NCBI GenBank assembly: GCA_027493775.1
Contig: JAOSKE010000001.1
Location: 1-64,000 of the forward strand
Direction: 5' to 3'
DNA from: Kiritimatiellia bacterium
GTDB taxonomy: Bacteria > Verrucomicrobiota > Kiritimatiellia > CAIVKH01
DNA: 64,000 nucleotides
Made by a program: the position numbers and the translations under genes. The first letter of the stretch is position 1. The number at the start of each line of letters is the position of its first letter. The notes under the pieces were generated by a model, which did not search any database, was not told the DNA's origin, and was given only the letters and a program-made list of their open reading frames with translations. Below are positions 27,572-37,806 of this stretch, one piece after another.

Positions 27572-28261
27572 ATGAGCAGTGAAGAACGCGGGCGAGCGGA
27601 GATTGCGGGAACAACAGGCGGCACGGCAAATTTGGAGAAATTGCCGCTGGCTTGCGGCCTTTTGGACGAAATGCAGCACCTGTGCTGGATCAATAGCCGC
27701 GCCCGCGACCTGTTGCAGCTTGATGCGAATTCGTGGTGCGACCGCCCGTGGAAATCGCTTCTCGCAGCCGCGCCCGAGGACCAGGATTGGCCGGACGAGG
27801 GGGTGCGCTGGAATGTTTTGAAGCACAATGGCGCGGCGCTGAATCTGCGGTATCAAATTGCGCCTCTGGCCGAGGAAATGGCTGATTGCCCCCGCGCAAA
27901 ATTTGTTCTGCTCTTGAGCGACGCGGAGCAGTTGCTCTCCAGCATGAACGAGCAGGTCGCGTCGTCGTTGTTGCGGATTGCGGCGCGCTTTGTGAGCCAC
28001 ATGGCGCACGAGGTCAGGAATCCTGTCGCCGCAATTTCCGGCTCGGCGCAACTGCTTGCGAAGCTGATCGAAAAATCGCGCGCCGGCGACTCGTGCTGCC
28101 GGCAACTGCTCGCCGAAGAGCAGGAGGCGCTCTGCCGGTCCATCACGGAAGAATCCAACCGACTCGCCACCACGCTTGCGCGCTTCCTTTTGTTTGCGGA
28201 TGATTCCGGCGCAAGCCTTCGCGATTTGCTGGAAGCCGATACGCCGGAATCCGCCCGATAA
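27572..28261 (+). CDS. Sensor histidine kinase lacking the ATPase domain
   Basis: 229 residues. The N-terminal two-thirds look PAS-like (CGLLDEMQHLCWINSRARDLLQL). The HisKA dimerisation helix with the phospho-acceptor His is in FVSHMAHEVRNPVAAISGSAQLL. The protein stops about 85 residues later, without N, G1 or G2 boxes. No HATPase remnant is seen in the 180 bases that follow, so this is not a simple frame break. It could be a phosphotransfer or dimerisation partner needing another kinase. It directly precedes an NtrC-type response regulator, its presumed partner. Confidence 0.75.
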   Translation: MSSEERGRAEIAGTTGGTANLEKLPLACGLLDEMQHLCWINSRARDLLQLDANSWCDRPWKSLLAAAPEDQDWPDEGVRWNVLKHNGAALNLRYQIAPLAEEMADCPRAKFVLLLSDAEQLLSSMNEQVASSLLRIAARFVSHMAHEVRNPVAAISGSAQLLAKLIEKSRAGDSCCRQLLAEEQEALCRSITEESNRLATTLARFLLFADDSGASLRDLLEADTPESAR

Positions 28262-28438
28262 GCAAACCCATTGCCTCGGCCTGGAGGCGATTGCAAACGC
28301 CCGTTGAGTTGGCCACGTCCGCCGATTCCAATAAATTTGAGATCGCAACAAATTTGACTTATTTTTTTCCGGTCACATGTTATTCTAACTTTTTGGGGCG
28401 GTCGGGGCAGGCGGATTCGTAATTGTGGAGGTAAGCGC

Positions 28439-29809
28439 ATGGCGCGCATTTTGCTCGTTGATGACGAGCCTAGCATCCTCAATGTGTTGAGCACGTTGAT
28501 GAAATCCGAGGGCCATGAGCCGGTTGCAGCGCGCAGCGGCGAAAAGGCACAGGAAATATTTTTGTCGGAGTTGTTTGATCTGATGATCAGCGATATCCGA
28601 ATGGCCGCCGTTGACGGATTGCAGTTGCTTAAAATTGCGCACCGCGAGCGGCCCCAAATGGCGGTCATTATGCTGACTGCGTACGGCTCCGTTGAGACCG
28701 CCGTTCAGGCGATGAAAGAGGGGGCGTTCGATTATGTCACCAAGCCCTTCAAGGTGGATGAGCTGTTGTTGACCGTGCAGCGCGCGCTGGAGTTCACGCG
28801 CGTGCGCAACGAGAATGATGATTTGCGGCGGCAGTTGGACGCCCGCTATGAGTTTGAGAATATTGTCGCGGAAAGCCCCGCCATGCGGCGCGTCTGCGAG
28901 ATCATCGGCCGGGTGGCCCGGACGGACACCACCGTGTTGGTGAGTGGCGAAAGCGGAACGGGCAAGGAATTGATCGCGCAGGCCATTCACGCGCATAGCG
29001 CGCGACGCGGCCGAAAATTTCTTCCAATCAATTGCGCCGCCTTGCCGGAATCTTTGCTGGAATCGGAGATGTTCGGCCATGTGAAAGGGGCGTTCACCGG
29101 GGCGACGGCAACCAAGGAGGGTCTATTTGAGGCCGCGAGTGGCGGCACCATTTTTCTTGATGAAATCGGCTCCATGTCCGCGAGTATTCAGGCCAAACTG
29201 CTTCGTGTGTTGCAGGATCGCCAGGTGCGGAAAGTTGGCAGCAACGAATCCACCACCGTGGATGTACGCGTGATTGCCGCGACCAACGACCGGCTGGAGG
29301 ATATGATTGAGAACAAAAGTTTCCGGGAGGATTTGTATTACCGGTTGAGTGTTATCCCGATTGAAATCGCGCCGCTGCGCAAGCGGCGCGAGGATATCCA
29401 GCCGCTGGTAAGTCATTTTATCCGCTCTGAAATCAGGGATCACAGCCAGTTGCCCACTATTGATCCGATTGCGGAGATGGCGCTGGAGCGTTACGACTGG
29501 CCCGGCAACGTGCGTGAGCTGCAAAATGCGGTGCGTCACGCGCTGGCGTTTGCGAATGGCGGCGTGATTCAATTGAATGATTTGCCGGCGAAAGTGATCA
29601 GCGCCACTTCAGCGTCGCGCGCCGGTGAAGCGACAAACAATTTCGACGAGATGAGCGGGCGCTCGCTCCGAAATTTTCTGCGGACGAAGGAGCGGGAGTA
29701 TCTTGGTCAGGTGCTCAAGAATTATGACGGCGACAAGGAAAAAGCCGCCAAGTCGCTCCACATCAGCCTGGCAACGCTGTATCGCAAGTTGGCTGGCGAG
29801 GAAGATTAG
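28439..29809 (+). CDS. NtrC-family sigma54-dependent response regulator
   Basis: 456 residues. The receiver domain has the acidic pocket DDEP, the phosphorylated Asp in [13 protein letters not shown], and the Lys in YVTKPFK. The AAA+ domain has Walker [13 protein letters not shown], the sigma54-contacting GAFTGA in [14 protein letters not shown], Walker [11 protein letters not shown], and [12 protein letters not shown] short Fis-type HTH ends the protein ([24 protein letters not shown]). The ATG has GGAGGTAAGCGC before it. The target genes are unknown. A truncated kinase gene sits upstream. Confidence 0.93.
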   Translation: MARILLVDDEPSILNVLSTLMKSEGHEPVAARSGEKAQEIFLSELFDLMISDIRMAAVDGLQLLKIAHRERPQMAVIMLTAYGSVETAVQAMKEGAFDYVTKPFKVDELLLTVQRALEFTRVRNENDDLRRQLDARYEFENIVAESPAMRRVCEIIGRVARTDTTVLVSGESGTGKELIAQAIHAHSARRGRKFLPINCAALPESLLESEMFGHVKGAFTGATATKEGLFEAASGGTIFLDEIGSMSASIQAKLLRVLQDRQVRKVGSNESTTVDVRVIAATNDRLEDMIENKSFREDLYYRLSVIPIEIAPLRKRREDIQPLVSHFIRSEIRDHSQLPTIDPIAEMALERYDWPGNVRELQNAVRHALAFANGGVIQLNDLPAKVISATSASRAGEATNNFDEMSGRSLRNFLRTKEREYLGQVLKNYDGDKEKAAKSLHISLATLYRKLAGEED

Positions 29810-29852
29810 CGTCTTCTCGATGGAAACGCCGCCGTGCCTTGGCGGGAAAGCA

Positions 29853-29890
29853 GCCGGAAGCGCGTTGCGGGCGTCGTTGCGTCTTCCGGC
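29853..29890. terminator. Hairpin between convergent genes
   Basis: GCCGGAAG (29853-29860) pairs with CTTCCGGC (29883-29890) over a 22-nt loop between the stops of the response regulator and folE. No clear T run follows on either side, so termination is plausible but unproven. Confidence 0.35.
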
Positions 29891-29900
29891 CTACCTCTGT

Positions 29901-30461
29901 TTAGGTGTGGTGTGTCGGGCGCTCGATGAGTTGGAAGAACTCTGCGCGAGTCGCCGGAGTCTGGAAGCAACCCAATAGCGCCGAGCTAATCATGTTGGAA
30001 TTCTGTTTTTCGACCCCGCGCATCATCATGCAGAGATGTCGCGCTTCGATGACAACACCTACACCCAGCGGATTGAGGTGCGTCATGAGGCATTGCGCGA
30101 TTTGTTCCGTGAGCCGTTCCTGAATTTGGAGCCGCCGCGAAAACATATCTGCGATTCTCGCGAGCTTGCTGACGCCGATGACCTTGTCGCGCGGGATATA
30201 GCCGATGTGGCAACGGCCAAAGAAGGGGAGCATGTGGTGCTCACAAACGCTGTAAATTTCGATATCCTTGCAAATCACGAGATGTTGCGCGTCGGCCTTA
30301 AACAAAGCGCCGTTGATCACCTTGTCTATATCCTGAGTGTAGCCGCGCGTGAGAAATTTCCACGCCTCGGCAACGCGGTGGGGGGTTCTGACCAAGCCCT
30401 CGCGCTCCGGGTTTTCGCCCAGCTCGGTGAGCAACTGTTTAATGAGTGGTTCAATTTCCAT
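29901..30461 (-). CDS. folE: GTP cyclohydrolase I
   Basis: Converts GTP to dihydroneopterin triphosphate, the first step of folate (and tetrahydrobiopterin or queuosine) synthesis. 186 residues. Zinc ligands are in [13 protein letters not shown] and the late Cys of [34 protein letters not shown] and [13 protein letters not shown] are the other conserved blocks. It starts at ATG 30461, divergent from the SAM hydrolase gene. No preQ1 or other riboswitch was recognised in the 90-base gap. Confidence 0.94.
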   Translation of the reverse strand: MEIEPLIKQLLTELGENPEREGLVRTPHRVAEAWKFLTRGYTQDIDKVINGALFKADAQHLVICKDIEIYSVCEHHMLPFFGRCHIGYIPRDKVIGVSKLARIADMFSRRLQIQERLTEQIAQCLMTHLNPLGVGVVIEARHLCMMMRGVEKQNSNMISSALLGCFQTPATRAEFFQLIERPTHHT

Positions 30462-30550
30462 AGTCTTCTAGTATAGATCGAAATCGGCATTTCGCCATAA
30501 CTTTGCCGGATAATCTGCCGAGAGGGTGGCGGTGGGGAATCGGAGCGTTG

Positions 30551-31327
30551 ATGAAAATTGTAACCTTCTTAACGGATTTCGGGACGGTGGACGGGTATGT
30601 GGCCGCGATGAAGGGCGTGGTGGTGGAGGCGTGTCCGTCTGTTCAACTCGTGGATACTTCTCACGATGTCCCGCCGCAAAACATCCGCGCGGGCGCGTGG
30701 ACGCTGCGTTATTATTGGAATCTTTTTCCAAAAGGAACGATTCACGTCGCAGTGGTTGATCCCGGCGTTGGAAGCCGTCGCAAGCCGCTGCTGGTGAATG
30801 CGGATGGACGATGGCTGATCGGGCCGGACAATGGTTTGTTTTCATGGGTCTTTGAAACCGCGCAGCGCTGGCGGGCCTACCGCATCCGCCCGACGGTTCT
30901 TCGCCCGGACGCAGTGGGGCAAACCTTTCAAGGCAGGGACATATTTGCGTATGCGGCGGGTCTCCTCGCTGCCGGGGCATCGCGAAAGGACCTTGCGGAT
31001 TCCGTCGTGAAGCCAATTCGTTTCGATTGGCCAAAGCCGAATATCCGGCGAAGGCGCATTTTGGGGGAGATTATTCACGTAGATCGGTTTGGAAACGTGA
31101 TTTCCAACATCCCCGTCGAGAGGGTTGATAATAATTCCCAAACGCTCCTTATTTCGTGCAATCAACTGCAAATAAAGAAGTTATCACAATTCTATACCTC
31201 TGCGCCCGGTGGTTCTACACTGGCCCTATGCGGCTCATCGGGTTTGTTGGAACTATCTGTCAATCAAGGGAATGTCGCCGAATTGTACGGAATATCGCTT
31301 GGCGACGCGGTGGAAGTGCGTTGGTAG
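30551..31327 (+). CDS. SAM hydrolase (SAM hydroxide adenosyltransferase, DUF62)
   Basis: 258 residues. KIVTFLTDFGTVDGYVAAMKG is the N-terminal SAM-binding signature. VDPGVGSRRKPLL, GPDNGLFSW and the C-terminal DRFGNVISNI complete the family pattern. Members cleave SAM to adenosine and methionine; relatives include the halogenating enzymes. The chlorinase or fluorinase insert is not evident here, so hydrolase is the likelier activity. The ATG at 30551 has GGAG eight bases upstream. Confidence 0.85.
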   Translation: MKIVTFLTDFGTVDGYVAAMKGVVVEACPSVQLVDTSHDVPPQNIRAGAWTLRYYWNLFPKGTIHVAVVDPGVGSRRKPLLVNADGRWLIGPDNGLFSWVFETAQRWRAYRIRPTVLRPDAVGQTFQGRDIFAYAAGLLAAGASRKDLADSVVKPIRFDWPKPNIRRRRILGEIIHVDRFGNVISNIPVERVDNNSQTLLISCNQLQIKKLSQFYTSAPGGSTLALCGSSGLLELSVNQGNVAELYGISLGDAVEVRW

Positions 31328-31464
31328 GCGATGTTGTGGGTTGATTTGCGCGGAATTTGCTAGGCTGGTGCTTTTGCTACACAAATTTGCCGTTAAAAAT
31401 GCAAACATTTTTGGGCACGTCGCAACTTCATGCGAAAGTTGTTCAAATAAATTGGGAATTTTTG

Positions 31465-31492
31465 TTGACGGCTTTAGGTGATGCTGTATCTT
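31465..31492 (+). promoter_or_regulatory. Sigma70-like promoter of ilvB
   Basis: TTGACG (31465-31470), 16 bases, TATCTT (31487-31492). It lies 23 bases before the ilvB start, which has AGAGGTG as ribosome site. The leader is too short for peptide attenuation. Confidence 0.5.
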
Positions 31493-31515
31493 TGTGTCTA
31501 TTGAAGAGGTGATTT

Positions 31516-33326
31516 ATGAGTCCGACGGGTAAAAAAGCAAAAGCTGTGAAGAAGACATCATCGCCGAAGACGCGCGGGGTTGAAGTGAAGGGGCCGGTGG
31601 TCGCGAAGGAGACGATGGATGGTGCGCAGGCAATTGTCCGCGAGCTGGAGCGTCAGGGCGTTGAGTATATTTTCGGTTTGTCCGGCGGCGCGGCGATCCC
31701 GATTTTTGACGCGCTGATTACGACGCGCACAAAAATTAAATTGGTGTTGGTGCGTCACGAGCAGGGCGCCACGCACATCGCGGATGGGTATGCGCGTGTG
31801 AAGAAACGGCCGGGCGTGGTGCTGGTGACGAGCGGACCGGGCGCGACAAATACCGTGACGGGAATCATGACCGCCGCGATGGACTCGGATGCCGCTGGTG
31901 GTGCTGACGGGCCAGACGATTTCTCCGATGCTGGGGAAGGACGCCTTTCAGGAGGCGGACGTGTTCGGCATCACCATGCCGGTGGTGAAGCACAGTTACC
32001 TTGTGAAGAAGACGAATGATCTGGCGCGGGTCGTGAAAGAAGCGTTCTATATTTCAAGCACTGGCCGGCCGGGACCTGTGCTGATTGATATTCCAAAGGA
32101 TATCAGCGCCGGCCCGTTCACGGGCGAGATGGATCCGCCGATGGATTTGCCGGGATATGATCCGGAGATTTCCTTGGACATGTCCAAAGTGGAGCTGGTT
32201 GCCGAGGCGTTGAGCAAGGCGAGGCGTCCGGTGATTCTCGCGGGGCAGGGCGCGTTGATTTCCGGCGCGGAAGATGCGGTGCGCAGGCTTGCGGAAAAAA
32301 TGCGTGCGCCGGTCACAACAACGTTGTTGGGCAAGGGTGTGATTTCTGAAACGCACCCGCTTTCTCTTGGAATGATGGGGATGCACGGCACCGCCTATTC
32401 GAATAAAGCGGTGACGGAGGCGGATGTGCTGATTTCGATCGGCTCGCGCTTCGATGATCGCATCATCGGGCAGGCGCCGAAATTCGCCAAGAACGCAATC
32501 CGGATTCACATTGATATTGATGCGGCGGAGATCAACAAAATGATCCATGTGCATCATTATTGTGTCGGCGATGCGAAGAAAGTTGTGGAGGAGCTGATCA
32601 AGCGCGTGCATCCGATGGATACCAGCGATTGGCTCAACCACCTTGACGAATACAAGAAGAAGTATCCGCTGAAGTATAAAAAAATATGGCGGCTTGAAGA
32701 TGCAGCACATCATTGATGAGCTGTGGAAGCTGACCGACGGCAAGGCGATTATTTCGCCGGACGTGGGGCAGCACCAGATGTGGGCCGCGCAATTCTATAA
32801 GACCGAGCGACCGGACGGCTGGCTCAGCTCCGGCGGCGCGGGCACGATGGGCTACGGCTTTCCCGCCGCGATCGGCGCGCAGTTTGCCGCGCCGAATGAT
32901 CAGGTGTGGGCGATTGTCGGTGACGGCGGTTTTCAAATGACGATGTGCGAGCTGGCGACGGCGTGTGTGAACAAGCTGCCGGTGAAAGTGCTCGTGCTGA
33001 ACAACAACTATCTGGGCATGGTGCGTCAGTGGCAGGAATTGTTCTTCGAAAGCCGCGAAAGCGGCGTGGATCTTGAGGGCAATCCCGACTTTGCAAAACT
33101 TGCCGAGGCCTATCCGGGCGCGAAGGGCTTCACCCTCCGCCGAGGCGCGGATATCCGCAAAATCCTCAAACGCGCGATGGAGTACAATGATGGACCTTCA
33201 GTCATCAATGCCATCGTGGAGAAGACGGATAACGTGTACCCGATGGTGCCTGCGGGACGCCCGATTGACGAAATGTTACTCGAGGCGCCGAAACACAAGA
33301 TGGAGAAACCGACCGGCTCGACCTGA
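31516..33326 (+). CDS. ilvB: Acetolactate synthase large subunit (two frame breaks)
   Basis: A ThDP- and FAD-dependent enzyme of about 602 residues catalysing the first common step to Val, Leu and Ile. FGLSGGAAIPIFDAL, VRHEQGATHIADGYAR (catalytic Glu) and TSGPGATNTVTGI form the N-domain. VVLTGQT and AFQEADVFGITMPVVKHS follow, and VGDGGFQMTMCELAT plus LNNNYLGMVRQWQELFF bind ThDP and magnesium. One extra G at 31887-31888 and one extra A in the A7 run 32678-32684 break the frame; removing them gives the expected DSMPLVVLTGQ and YKKYGGLKMQHIIDEL. A 30-residue Lys-rich N-terminal extension is unusual. These are likely sequencing errors, because ilvN, leuC and leuD beside it are intact. Confidence 0.9.
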
Positions 33327-33355
33327 GGTTGATGAGTTAACAAAATGGTGCTGAA

Positions 33356-33883
33356 ATGACTACACACGAAGCAAATCCCCACATCGCCCTTTCCAATGGA
33401 GTGCACACGATCAGTGTGTACGTCGCAAACAAACCGGGCGTGCTCGCGCGCATCGCGCAGGTTTTCGCGCGGCGCGGTTTTAATATCGAATCCCTCGTCG
33501 TGTCCCCTGCGATGGATGGCAAATTCTCACGTATGACGATTGGTCTGAGCGGAAATCGTGAGGGCATGGAGCAAATCATCAAACAGACGAGCAAGTTGAT
33601 TGACGTGCTGCGTTGCGTGGATCACACGGACAAGGCCGCAGTGATCAAGGAGCTGGCGCTGGTGAAGGTTGCTGCAGACGCCGCGCATCGCGCCGAAGTG
33701 CTGCAAGTCGGCGAACATTTCCGCTGCCGTACGGTGGACCTGACCGAAACTTCGATCATCTTCCAGTGTACCGGCAACAGCGACAAACTCGATGCGCTGA
33801 TCGGGATGTTGACCAAATTTGGAATTATCGAACTCGTGCGCACGGGCAAGGTGCTGATGGCGCGCGGCGATGACCTGACGTAA
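33356..33883 (+). CDS. ilvN: Acetolactate synthase small (regulatory) subunit
   Basis: 175 residues: an N-terminal ACT domain (HTISVYVANKPGVLARIAQVFARRGFNIES, then a conserved C-terminal domain of the IlvH type). It stimulates the large subunit and carries valine feedback inhibition in relatives. It starts 29 bases after ilvB and is followed by an intrinsic terminator, so ilvBN form one transcript. Confidence 0.92.
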   Translation: MTTHEANPHIALSNGVHTISVYVANKPGVLARIAQVFARRGFNIESLVVSPAMDGKFSRMTIGLSGNREGMEQIIKQTSKLIDVLRCVDHTDKAAVIKELALVKVAADAAHRAEVLQVGEHFRCRTVDLTETSIIFQCTGNSDKLDALIGMLTKFGIIELVRTGKVLMARGDDLT

Positions 33884-33919
33884 CCGCCGATAAAGCGATG
33901 AGTTGACGGCCCGATTTTG

Positions 33920-33942
33920 GCCAGCCAGTGCTGGCGATTTTT
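33920..33942 (+). terminator. Intrinsic terminator between ilvN and leuC
   Basis: GCCAGC, loop CAGT, GCTGGC, then GATTTTT. It would end ilvBN transcripts or attenuate readthrough into leuCD. Confidence 0.6.
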
Positions 33943-34024
33943 GCTCCGGTCAACTGGTGGGCTGATTCACTCATCAACCGCAGGCGCTCCGCCGTGCGCC
34001 TGTGCATATTTTTCCGCTCCGGCC

Positions 34025-34053
34025 TTGAAAAGCGGGCAGGGGGCGCGTACAAA
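34025..34053 (+). promoter_or_regulatory. Sigma70-like promoter of leuC
   Basis: TTGAAA (34025-34030), exactly 17 bases, TACAAA (34048-34053). A start site seven or so bases on would be at or next to the leuC ATG (34063), giving an almost leaderless mRNA; no Shine-Dalgarno is seen there. Confidence 0.45.
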
Positions 34054-34062
34054 TCACTCTCT

Positions 34063-35484
34063 ATGGCTAAGACATTATTTCAGAAAGTTTGGGATGCCCA
34101 CGTAGTCAGAACCCTGCCCGATGGCACGGTGATTCTCTACATTGACCGCCATCTGGTACACGAGGTGACGAGTCCGCAGGCGTTTGAAGGGCTTCGCCTG
34201 TCGAAACGCAAGGTGCGTCGTCCGGAGCTGACGTTTTCCACGTTGGACCACAACGTGCCGACGGATGATCCCTTTAATATCAAAGACCCGATCTCTCGTG
34301 CGCAGGTTGAGGCGCTGATCAACAATTGTCGCGACAACGGGATCAAGCTGTTTGACTACGAAACCGGCCATCAGGGCATTGTCCACGCGATCGGCCCGGA
34401 AATGGGGTTGACCCTTCCCGGCCTGACCGTGGTCTGTGGCGACTCGCATACTTCGACGCATGGCGCCTTTGGCTCGCTGGGCTTCGGCATCGGTACGTCG
34501 GAAGTTGAACATGTGATGGCGACACAGACGTTGCGTCAGACGAAATCGAAGACGTTCAAAGTCGAGTTCACGGGACGTCTGCAGCCGGGCTGCACGTCGA
34601 AGGATATGGTTTTGAAACTGATCGGTTTGATCGGTACAGCCGGTGGTACCGGCTATGTCATGGAATATTGTGGCGAAGCGATTCGCGCACTTTCCATGGA
34701 AGCGCGTATGACAATTTGCAATATGAGCATCGAAGGCGGCGCACGCGCGGGGATGATCGCCCCAGACGATGTCACCTTCGAGTATATCGCATCAGGCGAC
34801 CGTCCCTATGCCCCGCGCGGCAAGGCGTTGGACAAGGCTATCGCATATTGGAAGACGCTCCCAACGGAAGATGGTGCAGAGTTTGATCGGACGATCACAA
34901 TCAACACGTCCGAAGTTTCTCCGCAAGTAACGTGGGGAACGAGTCCTGGTATGGTCGTGGATGTCGGCGGCGTTGTGCCGGATCCCGACAAAGTTCCTGG
35001 CTATAGCCGCCGCGATGTCGAGCAGGCGTTGGAATACATGGATTTGAAACCCGGCACAAAGATGACGGACATTCGTCCAGACACGATCTTCCTGGGAAGC
35101 TGTACCAACGCGCGTATCGAAGATTTGCGCAAGGTTGCGAAGTTGATCAAGGGCCGTCGCAAAGCGGACACCCTGCGTGTAATGGTTGTTCCCGGCTCGC
35201 AGCAGATTCGCCGTCAGGCGGAAGCCGAGGGCATTGATCAGGTGTTCAAGGACTTCGGTGCGGAATGGCGTCATGCCGGTTGCAGTATGTGCTTGGGTAT
35301 GAATCCGGACCAACTGAAGCCGGGCGAGCGTTGCGCTTCGACGTCCAACCGCAACTTTGAAGGACGCCAAGGCAAGGGCGGTCGCACGCACCTGGTTAGC
35401 CCGGAAATGGCGGCGGCCTGCGCGGTGGAAGGTCACTTTGTTGACATCCGTACATGGGATGGCTTGAAAGCGTTAAGCGCCTAA
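34063..35484 (+). CDS. leuC: 3-isopropylmalate dehydratase large subunit
   Basis: 473 residues, the aconitase-type iron-sulfur subunit of leucine synthesis. The 4Fe-4S ligands are the Cys of [13 protein letters not shown] and the pair in [12 protein letters not shown]. Others: [44 protein letters not shown], and [37 protein letters not shown] is the canonical start, so I chose ATG 34063 over the longer frame from 33928. The partner leuD follows 16 bases downstream. Confidence 0.94.
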   Translation: MAKTLFQKVWDAHVVRTLPDGTVILYIDRHLVHEVTSPQAFEGLRLSKRKVRRPELTFSTLDHNVPTDDPFNIKDPISRAQVEALINNCRDNGIKLFDYETGHQGIVHAIGPEMGLTLPGLTVVCGDSHTSTHGAFGSLGFGIGTSEVEHVMATQTLRQTKSKTFKVEFTGRLQPGCTSKDMVLKLIGLIGTAGGTGYVMEYCGEAIRALSMEARMTICNMSIEGGARAGMIAPDDVTFEYIASGDRPYAPRGKALDKAIAYWKTLPTEDGAEFDRTITINTSEVSPQVTWGTSPGMVVDVGGVVPDPDKVPGYSRRDVEQALEYMDLKPGTKMTDIRPDTIFLGSCTNARIEDLRKVAKLIKGRRKADTLRVMVVPGSQQIRRQAEAEGIDQVFKDFGAEWRHAGCSMCLGMNPDQLKPGERCASTSNRNFEGRQGKGGRTHLVSPEMAAACAVEGHFVDIRTWDGLKALSA

Positions 35485-35500
35485 GAATAGAGGAACGACT

Positions 35501-36142
35501 ATGGAACCATTTTCAACTCATCGTGGCTTAGTGGCGCTATTGGATCGTGCGAACGTTGATACTGACGCAATTATTCCGAAGCAGTTCTTGAAATCCATTA
35601 AACGCACCGGGTTTGGGCTCAGTTTATTTTTCGACTGGCGCTACCTGCCGGAGGGTGACCCGGATCCCGAATTCTCCTTGAATTACCCGCGTTACCAAGG
35701 TGCGTCTGTTCTCGTCACGCGCAATAACTTCGGTTGCGGCTCGAGCCGCGAACACGCGGTCTGGGCCGTAATGCAATACGGTTTCCGTGCCATCATCGCA
35801 CCCCGTCAAGAAATTGGCGGCCAGCAGATTCCCGGGTTCGCAGACATCTTCAAAAACAACTGCGTGAAAAACGGGTTGGTGACGGTTGAGTTGGAAGCGC
35901 CAGAGGTGGACGAAATTTTCGCGATGGTTGAGCGCAACAAGGGCCTTGAGGCGACGGTTGATCTCGACGAGCAGCGGGTTGTTTTGCATCTGCCAGAAGA
36001 AATGGCGTTTCACTTTGACATTGATCCGGTCGTGAAAAAACATCTGCGACACGGCCTCGATGAAATCGCCCTCACGTTGGAACATGCAGACGAGATCACC
36101 GTGTTTGAACAAAAACACGATCCTCAGATGATTGGCGGATAA
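35501..36142 (+). CDS. leuD: 3-isopropylmalate dehydratase small subunit
   Basis: 213 residues, the swivel domain that completes the LeuCD active site. Conserved regions: [38 protein letters not shown] and [23 protein letters not shown] precedes the ATG. LeuA and LeuB are not in the window. Confidence 0.94.
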   Translation: MEPFSTHRGLVALLDRANVDTDAIIPKQFLKSIKRTGFGLSLFFDWRYLPEGDPDPEFSLNYPRYQGASVLVTRNNFGCGSSREHAVWAVMQYGFRAIIAPRQEIGGQQIPGFADIFKNNCVKNGLVTVELEAPEVDEIFAMVERNKGLEATVDLDEQRVVLHLPEEMAFHFDIDPVVKKHLRHGLDEIALTLEHADEITVFEQKHDPQMIGG

Positions 36143-36147
36143 TTGCC

Positions 36148-36870
36148 GTGCTGCAACAAACCTTCCTCCATCTTCCAGGCGTGGGGGAGGCGACCGAAAA
36201 GAAGTGGTGGAAGCAGGGGCGCACAGACTGGTCATCGGTATTGGCGTCGTCCTGTCGTGACGATTGGCGTGAGATTTTAGAGGCCTCGCAAATGGCCCTT
36301 GCTTCGCGACAATGGACGTATTTTGATTCCGCGTTGAGCAACGTCCACAAGTGGCGCATTTGGGACGAGCTTGGTACTCATGCACTCTTTGTGGATATCG
36401 AAACCGATGGTGGCACAGACCCGGACTCCATCACCGTCATCGGCACATTCGACGGGCGTCAGACTCGCTCTTTTGTGAAGGATGAAAACCTGCAGGATGC
36501 CGTGGAGTACATGGAGCAGTTCCCTCTACTCGTCTCCTTCAACGGTGTGTTTTTCGATTTGCCTGTACTCCGCAAACGCTTTCCGCACCGTTTGCAAAAC
36601 CATTTTCATTTGGACCTCCGCTTTCCGCTACAACGACTCGGCTTGACGGGCGGACTGAAGAACATCGAGCGACAACTCGGAATTGTGCGCAGTGACTCAA
36701 CGACCGGGCTTACTGGCTGGGACGCAGTCCGCCTCTGGCGCGAATGGCGCTATGGCTCCGGCGCTGCGCTTGAAGTGTTGCTGAAATACAACGCGGAGGA
36801 CGTTCGCAATTTGCTGCCACTTGCAGAACTCGTGTACACTCGCTCGCGCGCACAATTACCACTGCCATGA
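36148..36870 (+). CDS. RNase H-like (YprB-type) exonuclease domain protein
   Basis: 240 residues with a predicted DEDD-type exonuclease fold. VDIETDGG gives the first two acidic residues, SFNGVFFDLPVL the third, and KYNAEDVRNLLPLAEL the last. FPHRLQNHFHLDLR and GLTGGLKNIERQLGI match the ribonuclease_H_2 (YprB) family, whose substrate is unsettled. The N-terminal 30 residues (LHLPGVGEATEKKWW) look like a helix-hairpin-helix. GTG start. The stop overlaps the next gene (ATGA). Confidence 0.75.
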   Translation: MLQQTFLHLPGVGEATEKKWWKQGRTDWSSVLASSCRDDWREILEASQMALASRQWTYFDSALSNVHKWRIWDELGTHALFVDIETDGGTDPDSITVIGTFDGRQTRSFVKDENLQDAVEYMEQFPLLVSFNGVFFDLPVLRKRFPHRLQNHFHLDLRFPLQRLGLTGGLKNIERQLGIVRSDSTTGLTGWDAVRLWREWRYGSGAALEVLLKYNAEDVRNLLPLAELVYTRSRAQLPLP

Positions 36871-37806
36871 AAATTGTTGTTTTGGACGCTTATGTAATGG
36901 GACCCGGCGATGAATTATGGTCACCGCTGAGGGCCTTGGGCGAATTGACCCTTCACGACCGGACGAGCGTTGAAGAGATAGAGACCCGGGCCAGAGGCGC
37001 GGAAGCCATCCTGACGGTTCGCGCGCCGATGAATCGAGAGATCATCCGCAAGCTCACGGCGCTGCGCTATATCGGCGTCCTCGGTTCCGGATCCCGCGTC
37101 CATCAATGTGGATGCTGCGCGAAAGCGTGGAATTGTCGTCAATTGCGCCGCCGGCGCGGATGCCGAATCCACGGCACAGCACACCTTTTCGTTATTGCTT
37201 GAGCTCGCTGCCGGCGTGGGCCATCACGCGCACACCGTACGCAATGGCCGATGGGCGCGGAGCCAGGATTTTACATATCGGTTGCAGCCGCTCATGGAGC
37301 TGAGCGGTCAAACAATCGGCGTTGTGGGTTTCGGTCGGGTGGGGCAGGTGGTGGCGCGAATTGCGCGCGGGTTCGGAATGAACGTGCTGATTGTTGACAC
37401 AACGCCACCGGCTGCAATCCCTGAGGGGGCGCATCTGGGCGAATTGGACGCGCTGCTTTCCGTGTCGGATGTAGTCAGTCTGCATTGCCCTCATACCCTC
37501 CAGTCGGAGCGGCTCATCAATTCCGCAACACTTGCCCGGATGAAGCCGTCTGCCTATTTGCTGAATACTGCGCACGGCGCATTAATTGACGAAGACGCCG
37601 TTGCTGCCTCGCTGCGCGAACGGAAATTGAGCGGATACGCTGCTGACGTTTTGGCAGGCGAGCCGCCATCGCCAAAGAATCCGCTTCTTCGTGCGCCACG
37701 CTGCATCCTTACTCCGCATCTCGCGTGGGGATCGCGCGCGGCGCGAGAGCGAATCATTCAACAAGCTGCGGAACAGTTGAAGCAGTTTCAAGGGAGTCCT
37801 CCATGA
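36867..37806 (+). CDS. D-2-hydroxyacid dehydrogenase (one frame break)
   Basis: About 312 residues of the NAD-dependent D-isomer 2-hydroxyacid dehydrogenase family (glycerate/hydroxypyruvate or related). The NAD fold is IGVVGFGRVGQVVARIA. Catalytic Glu and His are in GEPPSPKNPL and LTPHLAWGS. The position of the substrate-binding Arg (usually NTARG) reads NTAHG. One extra C at 37093-37095 breaks the frame; without it the expected SGSASINVDAARKRGIVV appears. The start overlaps the upstream stop. The stop overlaps the next ATG as ATGA. Confidence 0.82.
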
